Source: Achromobacter pestifer (GTDB lineage Bacteria; Pseudomonadota; Gammaproteobacteria; Burkholderiales; Burkholderiaceae_B). Taken from it: 64,000 nucleotides of DNA. Of this stretch, positions 9,870 to 18,645 are shown piece by piece. The notes beneath the pieces are model-generated. The model did no database searches, had not been told where the DNA came from, and worked only from the letters and a program-made list of their open reading frames with translations. The stretch is taken from positions 2,356,001-2,420,000 of the forward strand of contig NZ_CP053985.1 in the NCBI RefSeq assembly GCF_013267355.1, read 5' to 3'. Every line of letters begins with the position of its first letter. Position 1 is the stretch's first letter. The position numbers and the translations under genes are program-made.

Positions 9870-10971
9870 CGTGATAGACGCGCTCGGTCTTGCCGACGAA
9901 TGTCGTCAGCGAAAATTCCCGTAGCGCCGTGCTGCGGGCCTCGGCCCCCATCACGCCCAAGGCTTCGCGGTTTTCCAGGATCTTCGACAGCGCCTCGACA
10001 ATGCTGTCCACCGAGGCCGGCGGCACCACCCAGCCGTCGCGGCCGTCGGTGACGTTCTCGGGCAGCCCGCCCACCGCGCTGACGATCACGGGATTGCCGG
10101 CCGCCATCATCTCGCGGCAGGCGAAGGAAATCGTCTCCAGCTTCGACGACAGCACAAAGCCCACGTCCAGCGCCGACAGGAAGGGGCCGACGTCGTCCAA
10201 CAGGCCGGTGAACACCACCTGCTCCGACATGCCCAGTTCGCTGACGCGGCGCATCTGCTCCGCGTCCGGCAGCTTGCCCGCGATCAGCACCACCACCTGC
10301 CGCCGCTTGCTCTCGGGCAGCATGGACACGGCAGTCACCATGTCCAGCCAGTTCTTGTAGACCGCCGTGCCGGCATTGCTGCCGATGACCAGCCGGCCCT
10401 GCATGCCCTCGGGCAACAGGCTGTCGCGCGCCTGCGCCGCCTCGCGGCGCGAGGCCGGGCTGCATTTTTCCGTGTCCACGCCGTTGTGCACCACCCGCAG
10501 GTCTTCATTGCGGAAGACCGACTGCTTCATGCGGCGAAATGTGTGAGTACACACACAGATGACGCGGTTGGTGCCCCATTTTGCGCGCACCCGCGCGCCC
10601 AGGCTGTTGGCGCTGCGGTCGGTGTGCTGGGTGTAAACCATGAAGGGACGCCGCGCGCCCATGCCCACGGTCGCCAGCATGCACAGGCGGTGATCGGCCG
10701 AGCCGTTGGCGTGGACCACGTCGAAGCGTTCGTCGCGCAGCAGAGCCCGCAGGCGCCGCAGCGCGCGCAGCTGCTGCAGCGGCCGGCCTTTGAACTCCAG
10801 GGCCAGCGTGCGCACGCCAGGCAGGGCGGCGGCCTCGGCCAACAGGCGGCTGCTGGCGGGCGCGGCCACTGTCACCTCAGACTTCTCGCACAGGATGCGC
10901 GCCAGCGACATCACGTAGGTGGTGTGGCCGCCGCCATCGCCTTGGTGGAAATTGGTATACAGAATCTTCAT
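9847..10971 (-). CDS. glycosyltransferase family 4 protein
   Basis: Cytoplasmic GT-B retaining glycosyltransferase, 374 residues. The N-terminal part begins KILYTNFHQGDGGGHTTYV, with the glycine-rich loop of GT4 enzymes. The C-terminal half contains the GT1-type nucleotide-sugar domain with GSNAGTAVYKNW, VVFTGLLDDV and SKLETISFACREMMAAGNPVI; the last segment is the E-x7-E region. The ATG at 10971 overlaps the stop of the upstream gene as ATGA, so the two are co-translated. With a WaaZ-like neighbour it probably acts on the LPS core oligosaccharide; donor and acceptor are unknown. Confidence 0.85.
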   Translation of the reverse strand: MKILYTNFHQGDGGGHTTYVMSLARILCEKSEVTVAAPASSRLLAEAAALPGVRTLALEFKGRPLQQLRALRRLRALLRDERFDVVHANGSADHRLCMLATVGMGARRPFMVYTQHTDRSANSLGARVRAKWGTNRVICVCTHTFRRMKQSVFRNEDLRVVHNGVDTEKCSPASRREAAQARDSLLPEGMQGRLVIGSNAGTAVYKNWLDMVTAVSMLPESKRRQVVVLIAGKLPDAEQMRRVSELGMSEQVVFTGLLDDVGPFLSALDVGFVLSSKLETISFACREMMAAGNPVIVSAVGGLPENVTDGRDGWVVPPASVDSIVEALSKILENREALGVMGAEARSTALREFSLTTFVGKTERVYHESRVQPA

Positions 10972-11960
10972 GGGGTCATACTCGAAAACGGCTGCGCAGG
11001 CAGCAGGCAGCTCCAGTCGCGCTTCTCGAACACATCGTCCCCCAGCCGGCTGGCGGGCGACAGGTTGTAGACCTTGATGCCGCGTTCGCCGAGCAGCCGG
11101 CTGGCTTGCCGGAACGCGGGTTCGATGTGTCCAGAGAATTGCCGGTCCAGCGCGGTGGACAGCTGCGTTGCCGCGCTTTCATAGAATCGGGGGCCCGCCG
11201 CGGCCGTGAGGTCCAGGCCGTGCAGGTAAATGGTTTTCGCGCCCAGCCACGCCAGCAGCTGCAGGCCCGTGTAGGCAACGGTGCCGCCGCCGAACAGGCC
11301 GCGCGGCGGGTCCAGGCTGAAGCCGTGCGCATGCACCGGATTGCGCGCGTCGAACAGCACCAGCCCGGGATCGGCGGCCAGCCGCGCTTCCAGCTCCTCC
11401 GGCCGTGCACGCGGCTGCAACGCGCGTTGGTGCACCTCTTCGAACAGCGCGATGCGGCAGCGCACGGCATTGCGGTCGAACAGGAAGCCGATCCAGCGAT
11501 AGACCTCGGGCGTGACGAACAGCGTCAAGTCCTGCGCCAGCACTTCCGCCACCAGTTCGCGCCTGCGGTTGACGAAACCCGCATCCAGCATCGCGTAGTA
11601 GTCGAAACGCAGGGACGGATGTTGGCGCCGCAACGCGATCGAACCGTTGACGCCCATCGCCACGTCCAGCCGGCAACGCGCATAGTCGATCTGGGCGACG
11701 GAAGGGCCGCTGAGTATCAGGTGCGCGTCCGCGCCGATGCCGCGCGGCAGTTGCTCCAGCGGCGTAACGGGAGGCCCCTGCACGCCGCGCAGCTCGCAGC
11801 CGGTCAGCCGCTCTTGCGAATCGCGTTGCACCGTCACGAAAGGCCAAAGCGTTTCGTTATGGCGATATTCGGCGGACCGGGTGTGGCGGTAGAAGTAGCG
11901 CAAGCCCTTGGTCAGCGGACGCGAACGCAGCAAGCGTGGAATAAGCCCGGGACTAGGCAT
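10968..11960 (-). CDS. putative LPS core biosynthesis protein (WaaZ / sialyltransferase-fold like)
   Basis: 330-residue cytoplasmic protein with no signal peptide. The motifs HLILSGPSVAQID, VAMGVNGSIALR, FDYYAMLDAGF and the later GLFGGGTVAYTGLQLLAWLG...IYLHGLDLT resemble the bacterial family that includes the third-Kdo transferase WaaZ and GT42-like sialyltransferases, where GPS/NGS loops bind the CMP-sugar. This is recognition by pattern, without a decisive motif. It is translationally coupled to the downstream GT4 gene, which supports a role in LPS core or surface glycan assembly. It lies divergent from panB across a 321-bp gap. Confidence 0.6.
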   Translation of the reverse strand: MPSPGLIPRLLRSRPLTKGLRYFYRHTRSAEYRHNETLWPFVTVQRDSQERLTGCELRGVQGPPVTPLEQLPRGIGADAHLILSGPSVAQIDYARCRLDVAMGVNGSIALRRQHPSLRFDYYAMLDAGFVNRRRELVAEVLAQDLTLFVTPEVYRWIGFLFDRNAVRCRIALFEEVHQRALQPRARPEELEARLAADPGLVLFDARNPVHAHGFSLDPPRGLFGGGTVAYTGLQLLAWLGAKTIYLHGLDLTAAAGPRFYESAATQLSTALDRQFSGHIEPAFRQASRLLGERGIKVYNLSPASRLGDDVFEKRDWSCLLPAQPFSSMTP

Positions 11961-12281
11961 GAGCAGTGTTGCGCGGAAGCCGCGAAATAACCTTGTAAGC
12001 GCCGAATTCTACGCAGGCGCACCCGTCAAAGAAGCGATAGAACCCTTGCAGATGTAACGTTTTAGGCAGCGCCATAAAGCGTCCCCAAATTGCTTGCACA
12101 CCGTTTCCACAGAGCACGCCGGCGCGCGACCGCCAAACTTCGATTACGTTTTGCCGCAAAGATTAGCCCCCAAGATCGCGCCGTGCGCTAAGCGCCGGGC
12201 CTGACCTGTGCCCTTCCGCTACGATGCGGGTATCGCAATATCCCGAATCAAGCACTGCAACTCTCGATAGGAAGGAATTCG
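11961..12281. other. intergenic region between the LPS pair and panB
   Basis: A 321-bp gap between divergent genes. It must hold both promoters, but I find no strong -35/-10 pair. A GGAAGG ribosome site at 12271-12276 serves panB. A 68-codon minus-strand frame (11953-12159) overlaps the LPS gene start and has no recognisable features, so I treat it as non-coding. Confidence 0.5.
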
Positions 12282-13133
12282 ATGTCCACGACCGCCACCC
12301 TGAACGCAGCCGCCGCGGCCGCCAGCCAGCCCCGCCTGAGCGTGCCCGGTTTCCGGGCCCGCAAGCGCCAGGAGCCCCTGGTGATGCTGACGGCCTACAC
12401 GGCACGCATGGCCGAGCTGCTGGATCCGCATTGCGACGCCCTGCTGGTGGGCGACAGTCTGGCGCAGACGATCTACGGACTGCCTTCCACCGTGCCCGTC
12501 ACGCTGGACCTGATGATTGCGCACGGCGCCGCCGTGGTGCGCGGCTCGCGCCGGGCGCTGGTCGTCGTCGACATGCCTTTCGGCAGTTATGAGGAAAGCC
12601 CCGAACAGGCCTTCCGTTCCGCGGCGCGCATCATGAAGGAAACCGGCGCGGGCGCGGTCAAGCTGGAAGGCGGCCAAAGCATGGCCGCCACCGTCGCCTA
12701 TCTATCGGCGCGCGGCATCCCGGTCATGGGCCATGTGGGCCTGACGCCGCAGGCCGTGAACATCCTGGGCGGCTACGGCGCGCGCGGCCGCGGCGAAGCC
12801 GAGTACGCCCGCATCGCCGCCGATGCCGCCGCCGTGGCGGACGCCGGCGCGTTCTCGCTGGTGATCGAAGGCGTGGTCGAGCCGCTGGCGGCGTCGATCA
12901 CCGAGGCCGTCGCCTGCCCCACCATAGGCATAGGCGCGTCCGGCCGCTGCGACGGCCAGGTGCTGGTGGTGGACGACATGCTGGGCATGTTCGACCGCAC
13001 CGCGCGCTTCGTGAAGCGCTACGACGACCTGGCCGGCCGCATCCAGCAGGCCGCGCAGACCTATGCCGGCGAAGTCCGCGCGCGGACTTTCCCCGAATCG
13101 GCCCATCTTTACGGCGTGCCGGGCAGCGCCTGA
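12282..13133 (+). CDS. panB: 3-methyl-2-oxobutanoate hydroxymethyltransferase PanB
   Basis: First committed step of pantothenate (coenzyme A) synthesis: transfers a hydroxymethyl group from 5,10-methylene-tetrahydrofolate to alpha-ketoisovalerate to give ketopantoate. 283 residues, slightly longer than the usual ~264 because of an Ala-rich N-terminal leader. The metal-binding aspartates are in LLVGDSLAQ and [10 protein letters not shown], the conserved Glu is in VKLEGG, and [18 protein letters not shown] and [16 protein letters not shown] are all present. The start has a GGAAGG ribosome site. panC is not adjacent. Confidence 0.96.
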   Translation: MSTTATLNAAAAAASQPRLSVPGFRARKRQEPLVMLTAYTARMAELLDPHCDALLVGDSLAQTIYGLPSTVPVTLDLMIAHGAAVVRGSRRALVVVDMPFGSYEESPEQAFRSAARIMKETGAGAVKLEGGQSMAATVAYLSARGIPVMGHVGLTPQAVNILGGYGARGRGEAEYARIAADAAAVADAGAFSLVIEGVVEPLAASITEAVACPTIGIGASGRCDGQVLVVDDMLGMFDRTARFVKRYDDLAGRIQQAAQTYAGEVRARTFPESAHLYGVPGSA

Positions 13134-13189
13134 TGACGGCGCGCGTTTCTCGCTAGAATCGTCCCCATGCCCTTCTTCGCACACACCTC

Positions 13190-14299
13190 ATGAGCACGCC
13201 CCGCATGGACACGCCCCAATTGCAGGACGCCATCGCGGACGCCATCAGCACCGCGACGCGCGGCGCGGGGCGCGTGAACATCCTGGTCGCGGGCAAGACC
13301 GGCGTGGGCAAGAGCACGCTGATCAACGCCGTGTTCCGCGGCGACCTGGCCAAGACCGGCGCAGGCAAGCCCGTCACCCAGTCCACCCAGGAATTCACCC
13401 GGGCCGGCCATCCGCTCACCATCATCGACACGCGCGGGCTGGAAGTCGGCGACTACGAGCGCTCGCGCCAGCAGCTGGCGGACCTGATCCAGGAACGTTC
13501 GGCCTCCGACGACCAGGACAGGCATCTGCATGTGGCCTGGCTCTGCATCCAGGACAGCAGCCATCGCGTGGAAGACGCGGAAATCGAGCTGTGCAATATG
13601 CTGTCCGATGCCGGTATCCCCGTCGTGGCGGTGCTGACCAAGGCGCGCAAGAACAGCCCCTTCGTCGACGAGGCGCGCAAGCTGTTGCCGCGCGCCAAGC
13701 AGGTGGTGGCGGTGCGCGCGCTGCCGGAATGGATCGAGGAACTGGACGCGGAGCTGCCGCCCATGGGCCTGGACAACCTGATCGAAGCCACCGCCCTGCA
13801 CATCCCCGAGGCGCAGCAGCGCGCCTATGCCAATGCCCTGTCCACCCGCAACAAGAAAGCCCTGGAAGTAAAAAAAAAGCGGGCTGAGATAGAAGTCAAC
13901 GTGGCCGCAGGCCTGGCCGCCTCGGCCGCCGCCGCCCCCATTCCGTTCTCGGACGCCGTTGCGCTGGTGCCCATCCAGGTCGGCATGATCGCCAAGATCG
14001 GCATCACCTTCGGCATGGAACTGAATACGGCCGCCATCACCACGCTGGTCACCTCCACGCTGGGCGCGTCCGCGGCCACGCTGATCGGGCGCTCAGTGGT
14101 CTCCGGGCTGCTTAAGTTCATTCCAGGCGCGGGCAGCGCGGTGGGCGGCACCATCGCCGCCACCACCGCCGGCGCCATCACCAAGCTGCTGGGCAATGCC
14201 TACGTGGCCGTGCTGTACGACTTCTGCCTGAAGAATCCGGGCAAGGACATCGACATCTCGATGATCGCCAAGGCCTTGAAGCAGCGCGTCACCTTCTGA
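13190..14299 (+). CDS. GTPase with a C-terminal DUF697-like membrane domain
   Basis: 369-residue P-loop GTPase related to the Era/YcjF-YeeP group. The G1 loop GKTGVGKST is at residues 35-43, the G3 motif is DTRG in place of DxxG, and a TKA motif serves as G4. The C-terminal third (about 230-340) is rich in Ala/Gly and has several hydrophobic stretches with VAAGLAASAAAAPIPFSDA and FIPGAGSAVGG, the pattern of DUF697 domains, which associate with membranes. Role unknown; relatives are linked to envelope stress or membrane organisation. It stands alone, 56 nt after panB. The start ATG lacks a strong ribosome site; ATG at codon 6 is an alternative. Confidence 0.75.
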   Translation: MSTPRMDTPQLQDAIADAISTATRGAGRVNILVAGKTGVGKSTLINAVFRGDLAKTGAGKPVTQSTQEFTRAGHPLTIIDTRGLEVGDYERSRQQLADLIQERSASDDQDRHLHVAWLCIQDSSHRVEDAEIELCNMLSDAGIPVVAVLTKARKNSPFVDEARKLLPRAKQVVAVRALPEWIEELDAELPPMGLDNLIEATALHIPEAQQRAYANALSTRNKKALEVKKKRAEIEVNVAAGLAASAAAAPIPFSDAVALVPIQVGMIAKIGITFGMELNTAAITTLVTSTLGASAATLIGRSVVSGLLKFIPGAGSAVGGTIAATTAGAITKLLGNAYVAVLYDFCLKNPGKDIDISMIAKALKQRVTF

Positions 14300-14493
14300 G
14301 GCGCGCTGCACCCGCACCAGTGCCTGCGCACTAGCGCGAACCGCCGCTTGCGAATTGCGCCGCTGCCGCGGCGCCAGATCTATACTTTTCGGACCGCCCC
14401 CGCCGCTGTGACGCGCCAACGGCCCGGGCGTCCCGCGCCGCGCGCCGGATGCTCTTGCGCAGGCCCAGGCAGCCTGCGCGCAGGGAGAGGTTC

Positions 14494-14706
14494 ATGACTC
14501 GCAAATACATCGATTGCCGCGAATACCCCAGCGCAATGAACTGCACGGTGGCGCTGGCCGCGGATTCCGAAGGTGAATTGCTGGAAGCGGCCGTGCAGCA
14601 CGCCACCACGGTGCACAAGCATGCCGACACGCCCGAGCTGCGCTCGCAGCTGAAGTCGCTATTCCATGACGGCACGCCGCCGGCTGAAACCCCCAGCCGC
14701 GCGTGA
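14494..14706 (+). CDS. DUF1059 small protein
   Basis: 70-residue protein of unknown function. It begins MTRKYIDCREYPSAMNCTVA, with the two cysteines (CREYP and NC) conserved in DUF1059, followed by ELLEAAVQHATTVHKHADTPELR, the His-rich region typical of the family. An excellent ribosome site, GGGAGAGG, ends 3 nt before the ATG and rejects the longer in-frame reading from 14449. Probably monocistronic. Confidence 0.85.
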   Translation: MTRKYIDCREYPSAMNCTVALAADSEGELLEAAVQHATTVHKHADTPELRSQLKSLFHDGTPPAETPSRA

Positions 14707-14801
14707 GCACGTCTGGGGCCGCATCAGCGCCGGCGCGTTCCGCCACGCCGGCGCTAGCGCATTTCCTGCATGGCCTGCGCGGATGCCGCCGCGCGTAAGC
14801 G

Positions 14802-15842
14802 CTAGGCCCGAACCGGAACAAGCGCAGCCGCGCGCACCACCTCGAACAGGTTCTTCGGATCCGGCAGTTGCGGCGCGACCTCGATGCGGGCGCCCACGCC
14901 ATGGCGGATGGCGGCGTCGCGCAGCCAGCGCAGCGCCGAGAAGTCCTCCAGCGCAAAGCCCACCGAATCGAAAATGGTCACTTCGGCTGCGCTCTTGCGG
15001 CCGGCGGACTGGCCCGTCAGCACCCGCCACAGTTCCGTCACCGCGAAGTCGGCCGGCATCTGCTGCAGATCGCCCTCGATGCGCGTCTGCGGCTCGTATT
15101 CCACGAACACCGGCCCCGCGCGCAGCACGTCCGCGTGCAGCTCCGTCTTGCCGGGGCAGTCGCCGCCGACCCCATTGATGTGCATGCCCGGCTCGACCAT
15201 GTCCGCGGTCAGGATGGTGGCGTAGGCCTTGTCCGCCGTCACCGTGGTGACGATGTCCGTGCCCTTGACCGCGTCCGCCGCACTATCGAAGCGCACCACG
15301 CGCAAGCCGGGCACTGAAGCCAGATTGCTTTCAAGCTTGCGTGTGGCGCCTGCGTCCACGTCGTAGACGTGCAGGGTGTCGATGCCCAGGATGTGATGGA
15401 AGGCCAGCGCCTGGAACTCGCTTTGCGCGCCGTTGCCGATCAGCGCCATCTTGCGCGAATCCGGCCGGGCCAGCGCGCGCGCCGCCAGGGCGGATGTCAC
15501 GGCCGTGCGCAATGCGGTGGTCAAGGTCAGTTCGCTGATCAGCAGCGGCTCGCCCGTGTCGACCTGCGCCAGCGCGCCGAACGCCATCACGGTGGACAGG
15601 CCGGCCTGCGGATTGCCGGGGTGGCCGTTCACGTACTTGAAGGAGTAGTACTCGCTGTCGGCGGTGGGCATCAATTCGATCACGCCGGTTGCCGAGTGGC
15701 TGGCCACCCGCGCGCTCTTGTCGAACTCCTGCCATCGAAGAAAGTCCGACAGCAGATAGTCCAGCAGACCGGAAAAGACCTGTTGCGGGCCTTGCAAGGC
15801 CACGATGTGGGCCACGTCGGAAGTTGAAAGCAGCATCGTCAA
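14802..15842 (-). CDS. ornithine cyclodeaminase
   Basis: NAD-dependent enzyme expected to convert L-ornithine to L-proline and ammonia. 346 residues, matching the longer Pseudomonas/Agrobacterium-type enzymes. Visible features: YSFKYVNGHPGN near the N-terminus, the Rossmann segment MALIGNGAQSEFQALAF with GNGAQSE typical of true ornithine cyclodeaminases, and INGVGGDCPGKTEL with the catalytic aspartate region. The upstream GGGAG is 6 nt from a TTG at 15842 and 12 nt from the ATG at 15836; either could be used. Divergent from an Lrp/AsnC regulator, a common arrangement for amino-acid catabolic genes. Confidence 0.88.
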   Translation of the reverse strand: MTMLLSTSDVAHIVALQGPQQVFSGLLDYLLSDFLRWQEFDKSARVASHSATGVIELMPTADSEYYSFKYVNGHPGNPQAGLSTVMAFGALAQVDTGEPLLISELTLTTALRTAVTSALAARALARPDSRKMALIGNGAQSEFQALAFHHILGIDTLHVYDVDAGATRKLESNLASVPGLRVVRFDSAADAVKGTDIVTTVTADKAYATILTADMVEPGMHINGVGGDCPGKTELHADVLRAGPVFVEYEPQTRIEGDLQQMPADFAVTELWRVLTGQSAGRKSAAEVTIFDSVGFALEDFSALRWLRDAAIRHGVGARIEVAPQLPDPKNLFEVVRAAALVPVRA

Positions 15843-15931
15843 TTTGTTCTCCCCGAGTTATGGAACAGAAATTCTGGGGGATGGGCAAACCAATTAATAG
15901 TGACAACAATCCACACAAAACGCTAAGATTC

Positions 15932-15944
15932 TGCCATTCTGGCA
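15932..15944. promoter_or_regulatory. candidate Lrp-type site in the ocd-lrp intergenic region
   Basis: TGCCA-TTC-TGGCA is a small perfect inverted repeat 22 nt before the regulator gene, inside a 124-bp divergent promoter region that is AT-rich compared with its surroundings. Lrp/AsnC proteins usually bind loosely palindromic sites of about this size, so autoregulation is plausible. Confidence 0.35.
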
Positions 15945-15966
15945 TCAACAATTAGCACTTTTAACA

Positions 15967-16392
15967 ATGGATACGCTAGATCAGAACCTGCTCGGCCTAT
16001 TGCGCGCCGATGCCCGCATGTCCGTCGCCACCCTAGCGAAGAAACTGGACGTCTCGCGCGGCACCATCGACAACCGCATCCGCAAGCTGGAAGAGCGGGG
16101 CATCATCCGCGGCTATACCGTGCGCCTGCGCCCGGAAGTGGAAACCGAGGACATCGTCGCCTGGATGAGCATCGCCGTCGAAGGCCACGAAACCCGCAAG
16201 ATCGTGAGCCTGCTCATGGGCGAGCCCAGCGTGGCGGGCCTGCACGACACCAACGGCCGCTGGGATCTGCTGGCCGAACTGCGCGTGCCCACCATCGACC
16301 AGCTGTCCGAGGTGCTGGACCGCCTGCGCACCCTTAAGGGCATTGCCGCCACCGAAACCAGCATCCATCTCAAGACCTTCAAGGCGCTTTGA
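15967..16392 (+). CDS. Lrp/AsnC family transcriptional regulator
   Basis: 141-residue feast/famine regulator. The N-terminal helix-turn-helix (about 1-50: LDQNLLGLLRADARMSVATL, then LDVSRGTIDNRIRKLEERGIIRGYT) is followed by an AsnC-type ligand-binding RAM domain (about 65-135). It is divergent from the ornithine cyclodeaminase gene and most likely activates that gene in response to ornithine, arginine or a related amino acid; this is inferred from position. Confidence 0.9.
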   Translation: MDTLDQNLLGLLRADARMSVATLAKKLDVSRGTIDNRIRKLEERGIIRGYTVRLRPEVETEDIVAWMSIAVEGHETRKIVSLLMGEPSVAGLHDTNGRWDLLAELRVPTIDQLSEVLDRLRTLKGIAATETSIHLKTFKAL

Positions 16393-16619
16393 GGGCTGGC
16401 ATACGGGGAAACCCGATATAAAACTTTGCACGGCCTCCATGACGCAGCGTTATGCATGGCGCCACGGCGGCCTCTGCCCGACCGGCGAAATTCCCCGCTG
16501 AATCATGGCCTTAGCGTGAAGCGCGCGATTCCGCGCGGCGCGCGGTGCAAGCGCGGCGCCCGGTTCCGGATTTCCGCCCGTGCATGCATGCTGGCGCCTT
16601 CAGCCTGGAGATCCACACC

Positions 16620-17579
16620 GTGAGTAATGCATACCCCGCCCGCAAGATGGGCCTGGCGGTCGCCCAGATGGGCGCAGTCAACCTTGCCGATACGCGCGCG
16701 GCCGTGGTCCGCCGCCTGGTCGACATGATGCGCGAGGCCGCCGCCCGCAAGGCGGAGTTCGTCGTGTTCCCCGAGCTGGCGCTGACCACCTTCTTCCCGC
16801 GCTACTGGATGGAAGACGCCGAAGCCGTGGAGCGCTACTTCGAAAAAAGCATGCCCAACGCCGACGTGCAGCCGCTGTTCGACACCGCGCGCGAACTGGG
16901 CATCGGCTTCTACCTGGGCTATGCCGAACTGACGCCCGAAGGCCGCCAGTTCAACACCGCGATCCTGGTGGACCGCAGCGCCAAAATCATCGGCAAGTAC
17001 CGCAAGATCCACCTGCCGGGCCACTCGGACCACAAGATCGGCGCGCCGTTCCAGCACCTGGAAAAGAAATTCTTCGAAGTTGGCGACCTGGGCTTTGGCG
17101 TCTGGGAAACCCATGACGTAAAGATCGGCATGTGCCTGTGCAACGACCGCCGCTGGCCCGAGACGTATCGCGTCATGTCGCTGCAAAGCGCCGAGCTGAT
17201 CGTGCTGGGCTACAACACGCCGTCCTTGAACATCCACTGGAACGAGCCCGCGCACCTGCGTACCACCACGCACGAGATTGTGCTGCAGGCCAGCGCCTAC
17301 CAGAACGCGGTCTGGGTCGGCGCGGCGGCCAAATGCGGCCATGAAGACGGCCACCACATGATAGGCAACTCCATGATCGTCGCGCCGTCCGGCGAGATCG
17401 TGGCGCGTTCCAGCGGCGAAGAAGACGAAGTGATCACCGCCCGCATCGACCTGGCCATGGGCCAGGCCTTCCGCGACCATGTGTTCAACTTCGCCAAGCA
17501 CCGCAACCCCCAGCACTACAAGCTGATCGTCGAACGCACCGGCGCGGGCGATCCGCTGCCCACGGCCGCCATCGACTAG
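16620..17579 (+). CDS. N-carbamoyl-D-amino acid hydrolase (nitrilase superfamily)
   Basis: Hydrolyses N-carbamoyl-D-amino acids to D-amino acids, CO2 and ammonia, normally after a hydantoinase. 319 residues from a GTG at 16620, whose upstream CTGGAG is suitably spaced. The nitrilase triad is visible as Glu52 (VFPELALTTFFP), Lys129 (KYRKIHLPGH) and Cys174 (LCNDRRWPE). Close agreement over FFP, GKYRKIHLPGH, FQHLEKK, GDLGF and CNDRRWPE with the Agrobacterium D-carbamoylase supports this subfamily over general amidases. No hydantoinase gene is adjacent. The next gene, 102 nt on, is an ornithine-cyclodeaminase family protein. Confidence 0.85.
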   Translation: MSNAYPARKMGLAVAQMGAVNLADTRAAVVRRLVDMMREAAARKAEFVVFPELALTTFFPRYWMEDAEAVERYFEKSMPNADVQPLFDTARELGIGFYLGYAELTPEGRQFNTAILVDRSAKIIGKYRKIHLPGHSDHKIGAPFQHLEKKFFEVGDLGFGVWETHDVKIGMCLCNDRRWPETYRVMSLQSAELIVLGYNTPSLNIHWNEPAHLRTTTHEIVLQASAYQNAVWVGAAAKCGHEDGHHMIGNSMIVAPSGEIVARSSGEEDEVITARIDLAMGQAFRDHVFNFAKHRNPQHYKLIVERTGAGDPLPTAAID

Positions 17580-17681
17580 AAACCGCGCCCGCCCGCGCAT
17601 CGGCGCGGCGCGAGCGCCGCCTGCGCTGCTAGACTGCCTGTTGGCCCTCAGATAGACCGACCCCGCAGCAGGCAAGAACCC

Positions 17682-18626
17682 ATGCGCTTCATCGACACCG
17701 AACAGACCCGCAACGCCCTGTCCTTCGACGCCGTCATTCCCGCCTTGCGAGAAGCCTTCCGCGGCAGCGCCACCGTGCCGCCGCGGCACGTCCACGCCAT
17801 CCAGTCGGGCAACGCGCACGGCACCTCGCTGATCATGCCGGCCTGGAGCGACCGCGGCTACTTCGGCGTGAAGATCATCAACATCTTCCCCGAGAACACC
17901 CATCTGGGCCTGCCCGGCCTGCACGCCACCTACAACCTGTACAGCGCCACCACCGGCGTGCCGATCGCCCAGGTGGATGGCGACATCGTCACCGTGTACC
18001 GCACGGCGGGCGCGGCCGCGCTGGGCGCGGATTATCTGGCGCGCGCCGACGCCAGCACGCTGCTCATCGTGGGATCCGGCCGCATTGCCGGCCTGGTGGC
18101 GCAAGCGATGCGCACCGTGCGCGCGATCCAGCGCGTGCTGGTCTGGAACGTGCGTCCGGCCGGCGCCGAAAAGCTGGTCGGCGAGCTGTGCGCGCAGGGC
18201 TTTGACGCCGAAGTCGCCGCCGACCTGGAAAGCGCCGCGCGCCAGGCCGACATCATCAGCTGCGCCACCCTGTCCACCGTGCCGCTGATCCACGGCGCCT
18301 GGCTGCGCCCCGGTGTGCACCTGGACCTGATCGGCAGCTTCAAGCCCGAAATGCGCGAGACGGACGCGGCCTGCTTCGACGGCACCTCGGTCTACGTCGA
18401 TACCAGCGAGGCCCCCACCAAGTCCGGCGACCTGCTTGCCGCCTTCGAAGCCGGCGCGCTCAAGCGCGAGGACATCCGCGGCGACCTGCACCAGCTGGCT
18501 GCCGGCCAATTGCCGGGCCGCCGCAACGACCAGGAAATCACCGTATTCAAGGCCGTGGGCAGCGCGCTGGAAGACCTGACGCTGGCAACGCTGGTGTACG
18601 AATCGGTCAGCGGCGAACGCGCCTGA
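17682..18626 (+). CDS. ornithine cyclodeaminase / mu-crystallin family protein
   Basis: 314-residue NAD(P)-dependent protein of the OCD/mu-crystallin family. It has the substrate-binding MPAW and FGVKIINIFPENT segments, VDGDIVTVYRTAGAAALGA, the Rossmann loop LLIVGSGRIAG (GSG in place of GTG) and LDLIGSFKPEMRE before the catalytic aspartate region. It differs clearly from the ornithine cyclodeaminase at 14802-15842, and members of this branch include imine reductases and alanine or arginine dehydrogenases. Being next to a D-carbamoylase suggests amino-acid or imino-acid metabolism, but no substrate can be assigned. Confidence 0.8.
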   Translation: MRFIDTEQTRNALSFDAVIPALREAFRGSATVPPRHVHAIQSGNAHGTSLIMPAWSDRGYFGVKIINIFPENTHLGLPGLHATYNLYSATTGVPIAQVDGDIVTVYRTAGAAALGADYLARADASTLLIVGSGRIAGLVAQAMRTVRAIQRVLVWNVRPAGAEKLVGELCAQGFDAEVAADLESAARQADIISCATLSTVPLIHGAWLRPGVHLDLIGSFKPEMRETDAACFDGTSVYVDTSEAPTKSGDLLAAFEAGALKREDIRGDLHQLAAGQLPGRRNDQEITVFKAVGSALEDLTLATLVYESVSGERA

Positions 18627-18645
18627 ACCGGCGGCGCCCGCGCCG

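Noticed and set aside
11953..12159. 68-codon minus-strand frame upstream of the LPS gene
   Set aside because: Overlaps the start of a supported gene by 8 nt, has no ribosome site and no family resemblance.
16503..18509. 668-codon minus-strand frame opposite the D-carbamoylase and OCD-family genes
   Set aside because: Mirror of two genes with catalytic motifs; no domain recognised.
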